A stretch of 64,000 nucleotides of DNA from Cryptomeria japonica (lineage: Eukaryota > Streptophyta > Pinopsida > Cupressales > Cupressaceae). Shown one piece after another: positions 35,677 to 48,060 of the stretch. The stretch spans positions 60,532,114 to 60,596,113 of the forward strand of contig NC_081408.1 in NCBI RefSeq assembly GCF_030272615.1. Direction: 5' to 3'. The notes beneath the pieces are model-generated. The model did no database searches, was not told the DNA's origin, and saw only the letters and a program-made list of their open reading frames with translations. Position numbers and translations under genes: made by a program. Within the stretch, counting starts at the first letter, position 1; every line of letters starts with the position of its first letter.

Positions 35677-37656
35677 GAAAAATTGATACAAAGCTCCCAA
35701 ACTCAAATTCAATCACACAAAGTAAACTTATCACAGTTAAAACCAATATTCACAAGAATACTTGACATCAACTAGTTTGACTGTTAAGGCAAATTTAATA
35801 GTAAACAACTTCAATATTTATGAACATCAACAATGCTTAAACATATCTCAACATATTCATCTCTCAAATACTTCTAGTTATCATGCTTTATTAGAGATTA
35901 ATCTAATCAACATATAAGATCACACCCACAAAAGCATTCACTATTTGACAAAAATGTTTATACATGGAAAACCCAAATAGGTAAAAGCCATGGTGAGATG
36001 GGACTCACAAAGATAGCTATCTAAACTCTTTTGAAGTTTGCTTTGTTAGGAGCCAAGCCTATTAAAGCTTTACAATAAGTCATGTTAAGAACTAATTCTT
36101 GTTTAGGAATCACCCGGTTAAGGGATTTACAAATATGCCTTGATGAAAAGCACAATACCCTGTTAGGAGTAACCTCACTGGAGGATTTAAGAATCCAAGT
36201 TAATGGACCACCTTGTTAGAGGATTTAATGAGTAACCAATCTTGTTAGAGCTTACCCGGTTAAGGGTTTTCACTTTTGCTATAATTGTTAGAAAACAATA
36301 GGTTTTGTTGATCTGTCTTAATAGAACTACTTTTGCTTGATTAGATCCTTTTAAGCTTCAATCTGCCTTTACTCAAAGTACAGATCCATTCACCGATTAG
36401 GCAACTGCACACTCACAAGTTTCTGCCAATCTTGCCAACTTTGCCAACACATTTTACAAACAACTTCATCAACCTTAAATACAAAAACAATTAGGTCGAT
36501 AACACAACAAAAACCTAATTCTCATCATCGAGATTACAAACAAGTCAGTGCAATCTTGACCATTAGAAATTATAACAACATCTTCACATTCTTCAAGAAA
36601 ATTCTAACCGCTCCATGATCACCACTTCATCAGACTGTGTAACTCATCACACACTATGCATTAGATGCAATCCACTTTGCTCCTTCCCAAGAAATCAAAC
36701 AAATGCACCAAATCAATCTATTCTTAGCCTCATACAATCATCACATGTGTCTCCATCATTTCCGCTCACCAGATAATAAACCAACAAACTTGAATGGTTA
36801 GGGTTTATCAATAGGTAGGGTTTACTAATTACATTACATAGAAAGGTTTAACCCTTTACACCGGTCTATTGGTTTAACTCACTGTAAAGCGGAAAATCAT
36901 GATCGAACCCTAGTTGCACTCCCCTCTTCCAACTCCGAGGAGAGAGAAGGGAGGTTCGCTAGGGTTGATGGTTTTCACTTAGGGGAGAGACTTTACATTC
37001 AAAAGAGGGGTTGAAACCCACAAGATCCAATCCCACACAATGCAAGATTGGATGCTAAATGCATTTCAAGGGTTAAGAAAGCAAGGCTACCCTCTTTTGT
37101 AAAGAATGTGCATAGAGGAATTAAGCTAGGAATGCATAGAAAGTGATAAAGATTCGCTTATAAACTGAGATAGGGATATAGTATGAAGCTGCGGACCTGG
37201 AATTAGCAGTAAAATGTCGATACGGCGCTGTCCTGCAAATTTGAGCAAAAGTTGTCGGGACGATGGCGCTCGGCGCCACGGTCCTCCGAAAAATCCGCGA
37301 AACGAAGGGGGATCTGTTCGTCTCTACACAAGGATTCCAGATCTTCAATTTCAGCCGCGTACCTGCAACCTACACACAGAAAAGTGAAGACGATTGGGGG
37401 GTTAGGGATTAGGGGTTTGCCTTTAGGTCAAACCTCGGTTTTGGAATTAACCAAGAAATGAGCAAGTGCTGTAAATGTAAATGTCTGTAATGTAAAACAA
37501 GTACTAATACCTTGTTGTAAGGATGTTTGTATCCTTATGTGCGAAGGTATAGATGTTGTTGTTTGTTGTATGTAGTATGTAGTGAGTGATCTCCTCTTCA
37601 ATGGTTGAATCCTTGTCTTGAATGCAACACTTAGCCTTGAATGGAGACTTAGAAGG

Positions 37657-37704
37657 AATGCTTGAATGCTTGAATGCTTGAATGCTTGAATGCTTGAATG
37701 CTTG
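37657..37704. repeat. (AATGCTTG)6 octamer repeat
   Basis: Six perfect octamers inside Z-C. The equivalent place in Z-A and Z-B has only one to three imperfect units. It produces open frames (KHSSIQAF repeats) that are not real. Confidence 0.95.
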
Positions 37705-37892
37705 AGTATAGTTTCCACGCTTTTTCCACATATATCCTCTTCATCCTCAAATGAGAGAGAAAAATGTAGTTTATATACTTGTCAATTACGACTGATAGAC
37801 TGATTTTCCCGACCTTAGGCCGACCAGGAAACAATAATTTCCAAATTGCAATAAAAAAGACCCGAAGTCCAAAAGAGACCGGGCCCAAAATA

Positions 37893-37990
37893 GGACCCAG
37901 GGACCAGGGCACTGGGCGCCATGGTCCTGGGGGACCAGGGCGCTGGGCGCCCTGGTCCTGAGGGACCAGGGCGCTGGGCGCTCTGGTCCC
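37893..37990 (-). repeat. Three tandem GC-rich palindromes in Z-C
   Basis: Units of ~27 to 30 bp such as GGACCAGGGCGCTGGGCG followed by its near-complement CCCTGGTCC. Each unit can fold on itself. Decayed versions occur at the same place in Z-A (about 45985-46085) and Z-B (about 49275-49375). Confidence 0.8.
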
Positions 37991-38335
37991 ACCTCTGGGA
38001 CAACGGGGTGCAAAGGAGGTTCAGGCCAGGGTGCTTGAAAAATGCAGTTTTCAGTGTCATAATCGGGTTTCGGGGTCTCCATTCAGGTTGCGTGTTGCGT
38101 CGCCATCGTGAAGACCGAAATGCAGTCGAAATTGCAAGTGTCGCAATTTTAGGACGCTACACTCACAAACTTAACATACCGGTTTACAACATCTTCCACA
38201 AAGTTTAACACACCGGTTACAAGACAAAAGCAATAACAACAATAACATCATCAATATCATGAATACCATTATACTAGTACAATTGACATCAATGACAACA
38301 TATCATTAATGCAATCCATATGCAAAATGCCAACA

Positions 38336-40565
38336 AAGGAGAGGTTGATTTCTTTGTTTATTTGCCTACAAAATAATGATGAAATGGGTCATGGTTATTA
38401 TTACAACCATAAGTTGAATACATGAGATATTCCTTGACTCAAATGAATGATAGTGTACTGATTTCTTCAAAACCTGCTACTTTCTTCCCTAGCTCTCTTT
38501 CCTCTCAACTACATAAGACTATTTTTACTTGTAAGACTATTGATTTGGGTTGGTTGAGTTCTTGTTTCCTTTGTAAGAATGAACATTTGAAAAAGAGCTA
38601 CCTATGCTTATTAAGGCCCCAGTAGTTTGAGGTCAGAAGATAACAGGGGTTCTAACCACTTTGGGGTGAATATGGATATAGAGTTTAACATGAAGAGTAT
38701 GGTAGGCTAAGGATCCTTTCAAGGTCAAGAGTTAGAGATGCTACAAGAAAATATGATGTTTTAATCAAATACAATGAAAAAAAGTATCAAAATGATAATG
38801 ATATGTTAGAAAAGGGTATTCTTGCAGTCGGGAGGTTTTGTCTCAATTTTCACAATCAAGTGACAAAGAGCTTTAAAAAAGTCTTTCAATGATAATAATA
38901 AAACATAATCTTTCGAATAGTCACAACTTTTAGAAGAGAATAGGCCGGATTATCACAATCAAAATTCACTACCAGAAGACATTAATGCTTGCATGAAAGA
39001 TTGTAGTAGCATTCAAGACAAACTATTGCAACCCTAGCATAGATAAGAATGAATGAATGAAGGCTTGTTAGCAAATCCATCAAAAGGGCAGAGATATTCA
39101 ATCATGAGACCTATCAAAGCATGCATTGTAGAAGATAATATGATTGAGTCAAAAGAACATAATGCATAAAATCCTAAAAAATATTATAAAGCCACAAAAG
39201 ACAATTGTGAAGACAAAGATACAGTCACTTGAAGGGTCTAATAACCTTGTAGAGTGACAATGGTTAGTCTAAGGGCATAATAATGAAGATCAAAACCCTC
39301 AAGATTAGACAAAGATAGTCCAATCATGAAAGTATAGTGAAGAAGTACAAGTAAATGACCTAGAACAGTAATATAGAAGCACTATCAAAGAAAAATCCCT
39401 GTCAAAAAGTTAGGACAGTCATGGGCAATGGGTGCAAACCCCAAAAGATGAGAGCAATTTTGATGATAATAGTAGAGAAATTTTGGACACTTAAAGAAGA
39501 TTTGACCTGAAAAAGATACTTTATAGATATCCCTATATATTAGCAACAATTTGCATCCCAAAACTTTCATTTTTGGAACATTTGGGAGTCTCTCTTGGCA
39601 TGAAATAATTTCTATTCAACATCTGAGCTCTTGGAATCTAATCAATCATTTGATCATCATGCAAAATCAGTTGACTATATATGAATGCATCTCTATATTT
39701 ATCAATAGGCACACTAACCTTGTTGTGACTATTGCTTGAAAAGTAAACAAGGCAAAACCAAGTGCAAATAGTACATTTAATGTTAGAGGCAAGATGAATA
39801 CATACTTGCAGGCCTTGTAGTAGCTAGAGACAAAGGTAGACACGAGATGAAATCATATATTCTATGAATAAGCTACCGCCTGGAGATGAAAAAATTGGCA
39901 CCATTCATTTGCTGCTTGATATGCTAAATGTTTTTTCCAAACAAAAATCCACTTGGCGTCATTCATTTGCCCTTAATTAGCAACTCAATATGCTAAAATT
40001 CAAGTTTTTCTAGCTTTATTTTTTATTTAAGGCAATCAAAATACTTTTAATTTTTAATTTAAGATAATTTAAATAATAATTTAAATTTTTAAGAAAATAA
40101 TTATTTTGTCTTTAAAAATTGTCTTAAACCTCCTTTTTATGTAGTAGTGGTGAAATGTTATTACTTTTATTCTTATTATATTTTTAATGAAAATAAAAAT
40201 AAAATAAAATATAATACATATACTAATGTAATTATTTATTATTTATAAATAAAATTAATATTTAAAATAATTAATAATTTAAAAACAAAAATATTACAAT
40301 CGATCATTTTTTTTAAAAATATCTATTATAAACCAAAAGTTATGTATAAATGCGCATAGAATATAAAGTACCTATTTGGAAGCAATGTTGTTTCATTTTC
40401 AATTAAAAGCTAAATAGGGGAAAGTACCTAGTAGTTGAGCACATTCCAATTCTTGTGATAGAAATTGTTGATTTAATGCCCTATACTTGCTAATTTAATG
40501 CCCAACTTTTGTATAATGTGTTATCAAATGAGGGATACCTCATGAATAATAGTATAGAGGAGCAG
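38336..40565. other. AT-rich flank, no gene seen
   Basis: Only short frames without recognisable content. 40000-40320 is extremely AT-rich. Nothing indicates an LTR end or primer site, though an old LTR of element T could lie here. Confidence 0.4.
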
Positions 40566-40785
40566 TAGTCATTTATTTAATCATTTTTATTTATGTGACT
40601 AATAATTTAGTTGTGTTTCTTGCCTAATGACCAAATTAGTCATTTATTTAGTCATTTATAGTTGTGTTTTCTTACCTGATGACCAAATTGGTTATTTATT
40701 TAGTCATTTTTATTTGTGTGATCTCACCCGATGACCAAATTAGTCATTTATTTAGACATTCATATCTTTTTCATAAAAAATGCTA
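40566..40785. repeat. 52-bp tandem repeats
   Basis: The unit contains GACCAAATTAGTCATTTATT and a TTGTGT...ACC phrase. The phrase GACCAAATT occurs at 40629, 40681 and 40733, a steady 52-bp period, with a partial unit before it. Confidence 0.88.
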
Positions 40786-40869
40786 AAATTTGGTCTCATA
40801 AATAAACATTTTGGTCACGTAGTCATTTATTGGCCATATATCTACTAGTGTGATAGGACAACGCTTTTA

Positions 40870-41040
40870 CTGCTTTGGTTAACACATATGTTAAATAGGT
40901 TAGCACTATTGTTGAAATCACGCATTTAAGCAATAAAATAGCGCATTTGTGATGCAAGGTAGCACATTTTTTCTATAGAATAGCGCTTTTATAGTTTAGA
41001 ATCACGCATTTGCTATTTTAGCACTTTTATTCTATCAATC
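40870..41040 (+). repeat. TCACGCATTTG / AGCGCATTTG motif array, block 1
   Basis: Six or so copies of AATCACGCATTT, ATAGCGCATTTG, AGCACATTTT and AGCGCTTTTA spaced about 20 to 28 bases. Confidence 0.65.
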
Positions 41041-42117
41041 TGCAAAAAATTTAAAAGTTTAGAATCTTTCAGCTAACATAATTTTTCAGGTTCGACCGTC
41101 CAAGACCAGAGTTCAGAAAACTACTGACTTATGTGCATGCAGGGTTTATTTTGAGCAATTTTCCATGCATTTCCTCACTTATTTTAACTAGGAGTACTTT
41201 GGAAAGTAAAAAATCATACATGCTTCACCTATTTTAACTAAGGGGTAAATTAATACCATGAAACTTGCATCATGTGTTTTCATTAAGGTAGTTACACATA
41301 AGTAATCTAAAGGGTAGAAGAACCATTGTCTACCATGCTAGTTTGAAAGTAGTAGGTGAGTATGCTCTCACCCTAATATGATGATCATAAAATGAGACCT
41401 CCTTTCATTTTTCATGTTTTACCTTTAGAGGGCCTGCCTCCTCGAGTTGCCTTGAGGGGGCCAGTGATAGGGCAATGACTCAAGTGGAAATAGGCTAATA
41501 CCGAGTCCTTTTGATCCACTCTAAATAAATCATGTCTATGATGAAATTCATAGACAACATGTGTTGATTAGTTCATACCGATACTATGTTTCCCCATAAA
41601 CCCTATGGAACACAACCTCTATAGGCTAAGAACATTTTGTATTTACAGAGTGTAGAGTGTCACATGTATGGCCACATGACTGGAAGCCCTTACTAAAAAC
41701 TACTTGTATTAGTTGCCAAAAATCCTTCTAATTGTTGGCCCAGGAGGTCGGACCTCTAAAGAGGCTCACACACATATGGTTCTTAGTAGAGATATGAAGT
41801 TTTCCATGAGGAATTTTCATGGAAAGTGGTGCTTGGCTACCCTAGAGAAGTGAGTGTCGACGGTGGATCTAGTGGGGTCAAGCACCTAAATATCCACTCT
41901 AAATACTGTAGCCTCAGGGGAAACCCTATGTGAGATTCAACAATTATTGTCTCGGCCTACCATAAGACTTGTGCTTACTTGTGCACTTTGATTTCTAAAC
42001 ATTGTGTCTTTTGGGTCTACAAAATTTTCTCAAAATGGTCAAAAACTTAAAAACAAATCATCATCCTGAAATGAGTAAAAATCTGACAACTTGCTGGAAA
42101 ACTGAGAAATCCTTTAA
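41041..42117. other. Leader-like sequence between motif arrays
   Basis: No reading frame convinces. GC content rises around 41430-41480 (CCTCGAGTTGCCTTGAGGGGG, which holds the partly self-complementary arms CCTC...GAGG). Nothing else is recognised. Confidence 0.4.
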
Positions 42118-42375
42118 ACACGGTTAGAATCACGCATTTGTTGCACAAAACAACACATTTTTTTGTGCAGAACAATGCTTTTGATTAATAGTACAATGTT
42201 TTTGACCTTTAAAATCACACATTTTCTCAACAAAACAACACTTTTACAACTAAAACAGGGCTTTTGTACCTTAGTTTAATGCTTTTACGATGTAGAGAAA
42301 TGCTTCCATTCAACAGAGCATCGTATTTGTTGCACAGGTTAGTGCTTTTGAGCAAAAGGTTAGCGCATTTGTTTT
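42118..42375 (+). repeat. TCACGCATTTG / AGCGCATTTG motif array, block 2
   Basis: About ten copies of AATCACGCATTTGT, AACACATTT, AATGCTTTTG and TTAGCGCATTTG variants at 20 to 30-base spacing, one to two kilobases upstream of T gag. They resemble the array in the X leader. Confidence 0.65.
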
Positions 42376-43439
42376 CCCACATTTGAAACAGTGAGCACTT
42401 TCAAATATCCGACCAAAATTTCAACATCATCTTCAGATACCCTTTTTCGAGTAGATTTGTCTTCAACTATCACAGGTCTTCAAGCTAGTCAAATAATTAA
42501 TTTATCAATCAAATAGGATTTTTTCCAAAAGTTTTCATAAGCATAAAACATCCAACAATTTAGTGATTCAACGAACTCAAGTGCAAATCAAAATCATTAT
42601 CAGTTTCATATTAGGATATATCAAATCCTTTATCATGAAACTTGATCATATCAACCTTTGTTTATTATCTTGGATATATCGTTCCTCTTTGGACCTAAGT
42701 TTTATCAGAATCAAGATTGCACTCACATTGGAATCAAACAACTTGAAAATCATTAAATGCTTATATGACTTTTAGATATTGCCTCAAGAAAAGAAAACCA
42801 AGTTGGAAGGCTACCTTGAAGAAGAGGAAATTCGTATACATCAATCACAAAATCTTGCTACAACATAGAACATTCCTACACTATTTTCATAATTATTTAT
42901 GTGGTTACGGAATGGATTTTGACAGAGGACTTTTGCAAGCATGCACCTTTCAACAAAAAGATGCCTTATCACAATGCACTAATAACAGTGGTAAAATCAA
43001 CAAAGCTTATCTTCCTAAACCAGTGATTACCTTTTGATTTGCATTTAGAAAATAAAAAACTTGGGAAGTTCAAATCAATCACATGCCATTTTGGACTAGA
43101 GATCAACATGAGCAATTCAAAAGACAACAAAAATAAATGGAAGAGGAAAATCCAATGTTTCATCAGTTAGGATACACAAATGTTGATGAAGAAGCAGTAA
43201 ATAACACCATTAGAGACCTTGAACAAGATTATAAATTTGACAAACCAATAGAAAAGTTATTGGAAAAATAAAAGGGAAATTACATCCTAATGTTGGCAAA
43301 TTTAGGAACTAAATTGCCACAAGATTTTAATGTAGAATGTTTGAAACAAGATGCGGGAACAAGTAACAATCAAAATAATAATGATCTCAATAACGAGGAT
43401 GTAAATCAAGTAAATCACGAGGAGAAAAGAGGAGATAGA
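42376..43439. other. Region before T gag
   Basis: Probably leader and decayed N-terminal coding sequence of T. Short open stretches (MPFWTRDQHEQFKRQQK near 43085; charged stretches to 43400) alternate with stops. No motif identified. Confidence 0.35.
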
Positions 43440-44213
43440 AACAAGAAGAGACCATGATGATGCAAGAAATCAAGATGATACAATAAGAGAGCGTAGTGAC
43501 AGAAGAATCTACATTGATAATTCTTTATTAACTCTCACTCAACAAATGCAAACCTTGCAACAACAAATACATGATATGCAGAATGGAACAAGTTATAAGA
43601 AATATTCATTCTAAGACATTTGTCCATATCCTTTTGACAAGAATTTAAACATGATACCATTCCCACAACATTGTCAAATTCCTAAATATGATAACAATGA
43701 TGGGAAATGTGATCCTCGGGATCACATTAGGAAATTTTGTACCATGAGTATGGAGTTTGCACACAATTAAACTTACTTAATGCATCTATTTATTAGATGA
43801 TTAAGTGGACAATCAATGGAATGGTTCTCAAGACTACCATCTGGGCTTACATCTTTTGAAGAACTTGTGAACAGATTTATCTCACAATATTCCTACAACA
43901 TAAGGCATGAGATAACAATGCTAGATCTATGAAACATCAAACAAAAGGCTGGTGAACCTTTCTTGGTATTTTTACATCGATGGAGATGAATGTTCAATAG
44001 ATATCCAAGAGATGTACCCGATCATGAGAAAATGGATATATTCATTGACAACCTTACCGGTAAAATGAGTCACCATCTTAAAATTCAATGTCCTCCTTCT
44101 TTTTCTTAAATGATTTAAAATGGTCTAAAGATAGAGGATGCAATGGTAAAGAAAAGGAGAGTTAAAACTCTACAAGAGTTCCTAAAACAACAATTACAAC
44201 AATAGCAACAATC

Positions 44214-44255
<42 letters not shown>

Positions 44256-44892
44256 GTTACAATAATAATGACAAACCCAAATTTTGGTCAAAGAATAGGA
44301 ATGTTACCAATGGAGGAAATGACGATAACAATGCTACCAAACAACAACCGATCTTCAAATTATCATGTCAAGTACCAAACAAAAATCAATCAAGAGAACA
44401 ATAAATCCAAGTCTTTCTTCTCCAATCCTCGTAGGAAATTCACAAACATTGGGGAACCATTGGAATCATCTTTTAAGACTCTTCTTGCGAATAAATTAAT
44501 TACCTTACCAAAAGCAAGAAATTATGAGCCTAAAGTCAAACCAAATTGGTGGAATGACAATCATTTTTGCAATTATCATCAAAACAAAGGACACCAAACC
44601 AATGATTGTCAAAGATTGAAGCACCTTATTCAAGATTTAATCGATAATGGAACTATCACAATAAATGGTCATAAAACAAATGAATCATATCTAGCATTCA
44701 AAACTCCACTCCCAAATTATGAAAAAGGTGAACAGTCCAACCCAAAATATGACAAGGGCAAAGTTAAGGTAAATTATACTTACACATATGATGATGTGGT
44801 AAATGTCATCATTGTCAAAGATAAAACACCTTCAAAACCAAACAACGTCATTACAAGAAGCAAAGCAAAGGCTACATTTCCAGGTATAACAA
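43440..44892 (+). pseudogene. T element gag (Ty3/gypsy), broken
   Basis: A gypsy gag domain can be followed from about 43620 (CPYPFDKNLNMIPFP), through DPRDHIRKFCTMSMEFAH and SGQSMEWFSRLPSG, to DVPDHEKMDIFIDNL. It carries four or more stops. A Gln run encoded by CAA repeats follows. After two frame changes a 215-codon open stretch holds RRKFTNIGEPLESSF and a knuckle-like FCNYHQNKGHQTNDC that ends near RSKAKATFPGIT, the gag-protease linker. This layout fits plant non-chromodomain gypsy elements (Tat/Athila-like). The frame is cut at 44893 by X-family LTR X'. Confidence 0.82.
44188..44253 (+). repeat. (CAA)n run encoding Gln in T gag
   Basis: About twenty CAA-type triplets with a few variants, inside the gag frame. 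It ends where the frame shifts, so slippage may have caused the shift. Confidence 0.9.
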
Positions 44893-45016
44893 TGTAGATG
44901 CCTAAAAATGTCTCGTTGATCACATACTAATTATTTGTCTATTTAATTAAGTAATTCTTTAATTATTTAATTATGGTAATTTACTATTTCAAATCATCAC
45001 ATTCTACATTACTAAT

Positions 45017-46251
45017 TGTATTGGTGGTAAAATGATGAGTGATAGATCAAGAGAAAAACTACCCTTTCCCTCAAAGAGAGATGAGAGTTTCACTATCGAT
45101 TATCCTTCAAGAACTTTTCACCATTACATTAGGAAGAAGGGGATAATTCACTAGATTCAATCTATCCACACAAAGGTAGTAGATTGAACTCTGAATCTAT
45201 TAAGAATGTTAAGTTGATCCCCTCTTTCCTTTGTTTGATTTGGAAATGGAAATGAATTTGAATTATGTTATGTAGTGCAAAAGTGACAAAGAATTGATTA
45301 TAACTTGAGATTGGAATATGGGATGAAGTTGTGCACCTGAATATGGCAGTAAAATGTCAAGACAAAATCACCCTATGAATTTGAGGAAAAGTTGCCCAGA
45401 CCATGGCGGGAATGTACACGATCCTTCGAAAAATCTATGAAATGAAAAGAGTTTTTGTACCTCTGCAAATGGAGCCCGAATCCGAAAGTATAGCTGCAAC
45501 CTACACACAAAAAAGAAAGGAAAATGGGTTGGGATTGGGGGTTTGCCTTTAGGTCAAACCCTAGTTTTGGAATTAACCAAGTAATGAAAGAAAGAACTTG
45601 CAAATAGATGTAAATGAAAGACTGAATTGTAAATCACCTCAAGGGATGTTGTAGTAGCAATGTTGATAGAAGTGCTTGTGTGGAATTTAAAGTTGAAATT
45701 AATCTCCTCTTCAATGGTTGAATCCTTGACTTGAATGCAACACCTACCCTTGAATGGAGACTTGAGAATGTTGTATGCTAGAAAAGAATGTTTGAATGCT
45801 CTTGAATGCTTGATCACTTGTGCATACTCCAATCTTATCCAACTTCAACTTATGTAAACGAGAGGATGAATGCCCCTTAAATACATGTTAGTGGATTTTA
45901 TTTTCATCACGGGCCGACATCAGGAGAGTTTTCCCACTCACTGCACAACCCACAATGCATATTCTAGGAAGGTCCTACCCAAAAATAGGGTAGGGACAGG
46001 GGCGCCACGCCCCTGTCCTGGGAGGACAAGGGTGCCACACCCCTATCCATCCTAGGGGGGACAGTGGCACCACATCCCTATCTTACCCTTTTCTCTAGGG
46101 CAGAATATAGACAGGGTGTTGCAGAGGCCAAGGAAGAAGCTATTTTTGCAAGCCAAGCACTCTCCAGTCTCTGATCAAGCTAGAGGATTCAAGTTCACGT
46201 GCGTGAGGACCCTAATGCAGTAAAAAATTGTCACAATTTTATGACACTACA
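45017..46251 (-). mobile_element. LTR Z-A (3' LTR of a Z copy)
   Basis: 1235 bp. On the minus strand it starts TGTAGTGTCATAAAATTG, next to a purine-rich tract (46252-46270), and ends at 45017 after ...CAATACA. CTAAT precedes it on the plus strand (45012-45016). It differs from Z-B by several percent. Confidence 0.88.
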
Positions 46252-46270
46252 TTTAGCCCCCACTTTAGTG
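46252..46270 (-). promoter_or_regulatory. Polypurine tract of Z
   Basis: On the minus strand ACTAAAGTGGGGGCTAAA lies directly before the LTR start. It shows that Z is in minus orientation and that A is its 3' LTR. Confidence 0.75.
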
Positions 46271-47039
46271 GGAGTATAAGTGTACACCAATACTTTCGGT
46301 AAAGTACAAGGAAACAAGATTGAAAGACTTTTACCACATCAAGGAGGCAAGATGTGCCAAGCCCCCAGTGGACTTAGGATCTTACGACTTTGATTGAGAA
46401 AGTAAAAGGGAAGATTGAGAAGGGGAGAACCATGACTGCAAGACGCAAAATTCCCTTCACTATGAGTCATGAAAGCAAGGATACTAAAGATCACAAAGAA
46501 AAATAAGGCTCACTAAGTAATTCTAAATATTGCAAGAAGGAAAATATGAGTGGAGTGTATGCCCCCACATTAAAGCAATCACGCGCTCCTTATCGGGAGC
46601 AATTGCTTTAAGGTAGGATACACCCAAAAGAGAGAAAATAAAGGGAGTACACTATCGCAAGGATTTAGCCCCCAATCGAGGTATAAACCCAAAGATAATG
46701 AACACAAAACATGAGGTAGTGTCTCTTTCCTCAGGATCAGTATGCTATATGATAACTCATGTATATCATATATGCATGTGCATATAATAATCGTCATTCC
46801 CCAAAGAAGGACACTACCTTAGAAGAAAGGGAAGAGAGGATGTCTTTTGAGTCAACATGAAATAGACCAAGAAAATATCTCAATGATATGCATCATCCCC
46901 AAGTAGACATTAAGGGAACAAGAGAAGAACAAGGATACACATAGCAGAATGGTCACAAAAGAGCAAGAAAGGAGAGAGAGAGAGAAGATCTACAGTGCTA
47001 GTATCACTATTCTAGCATGACATCCACCTCCCGATCTTG
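46271..47039 (-). other. Z internal sequence, non-coding
   Basis: No convincing frame. A GA-rich microsatellite-like run (GAGAGAGAGAGA) lies near 46973. This would be the 3' untranslated part of Z. Confidence 0.45.
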
Positions 47040-48060
47040 CTAATCACTATTTCGGGAAGGCGAGCAACACGCCAGAGGAGCGACATTGATCACAATAGAT
47101 GGAGCTATCACAAGATCCAAACAAGGACTATGCTTATGTTGTAAGTCACTTTTTTTGATTCTAGGAGCTAGGATTAGGGTTTGTGAAAACTCATCTGAGA
47201 AATGTTTGTCCACATGAACATACTCATACTTACTATTAGAAGCATTAGGAGTTGTATTACCATCATGAATAACATTTTCACCCATTTCTTCATCAAATTT
47301 TAAAGAAAGAGGAGCAAGAACATGAATAGGAGTAAAACCATCACATGTTTTATGAAACTTATGATTTGGAGATGCCGGTTGAACATCTTGCTTAGGAGAA
47401 AAGGGAATCATGTCAACTGTTGGAGTCTAAGGAGATTTAATATTTCAAGGGATAGCTTCACGAGCTCAAAAAGGAAATGTTTGTCGGTATTCTCTCAGAC
47501 AGTGATTCCATTGATTCTTAGTGGAAGTCTGAGAAGGAGGAGGAACACTTGAAAAAGTGGGAATGTTTCCCTCATTGATAGTAGAAGTTTTAAGTTGAGG
47601 TCTTTTTTGTTGAACAATAGGAGAGCAGGCCTCTTCTCTCGATAAGAGGAAGGAGGTGGAATTGTGCCATAAAAGGAGGAATATTAGGTGTAGGAAGGAG
47701 ACCTAGTCCATCATGAGGAGGAGGTATAGGTCTAACCTTAGGAGGAATATTGTGTTCTCCTTAAGAAAAGGTAAAGTCACATCCATATGAGTAGGTGGAC
47801 AATTTTCTATTGGGGGGAGATTAGTTCTATCTAAGAGGGGAAGAACCTCATCATGAAGAATAATAGGAATATCAAGTGTTGGAGATCTAGGTTGACATAA
47901 GGATAAGATCATATCATTCTTCCATTTTTTATAAGATTGAAAAAGAGCATTGCTCCTTAATGGAAGAGATTGAAATTGTTTAGGCCAAAAGAGATCAATA
48001 GGAACACTAGGGCTTCTTTCAAATGGATGAAATAGGCTATGGTTCATGGTTATGATTTAT
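47040..48060 (-). pseudogene. Z gag-pol spacer region, broken
   Basis: Two minus-strand open stretches (47411-47040 and 48047-47703) read as Pro/Ser/His-rich polypeptide, e.g. FWPKQFQSLPLRSNALFQSYKKWK. They follow the protease fragment on the same strand. This type of linker separates protease and reverse transcriptase in some plant gypsy polyproteins. No reverse transcriptase motif is present, so the pol region has been deleted or never existed in this copy. Confidence 0.5.

Larger units (their letters stand above)
36883..38161 (-). mobile_element. Solo LTR Z-C (gypsy family Z)
   Basis: 1279 bp; on the minus strand from TGTAGCGTCCTAAAATTG to GCTTTACA, flanked by CTCAC on both sides (36878-36882 and 38162-38166). 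It is related to Z-A and Z-B at 45-49.5 kb. It keeps more CG dinucleotides than they do, so it is probably the youngest of the three. No internal region, hence a solo LTR. Confidence 0.92.
35639..38335 (-). mobile_element. Copia-type solo LTR W, split by Z-C
   Basis: On the minus strand it starts TGTTGGCATTTTGC at 38335 and ends near 35639 after the C-rich U5 hairpin. Without the Z-C insertion it is about 1.4 kb. ACCGGTGTG and AACCGGTATG phrases and the GATTCACCCCC motif resemble the copia-2 LTR. No primer site or polypurine tract adjoins it. No target duplication is visible, probably because the last ~9 bases are missing at 35639. Confidence 0.65.

Noticed and set aside
37786-38208. Several overlapping open frames of 80 to 98 codons on both strands
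   Set aside because: They lie in the GC-rich palindromes of LTR Z-C, overlap each other and encode repetitive Pro/Gly/Trp peptides. Compositional artefact.
35634-38340. A target duplication around W
   Set aside because: The flanks are CTATC and AAGGA and do not match. The left end seems truncated, so none is claimed.
42563-43037. Short plus-strand frames of 70 and 90 codons
   Set aside because: AT-rich, no motif, and located in the probable untranslated leader of T. Chance frames are more likely.
47322-47552. Plus-strand 76-codon frame in Z
   Set aside because: It overlaps the better supported minus-strand Z reading and shows no recognisable content.
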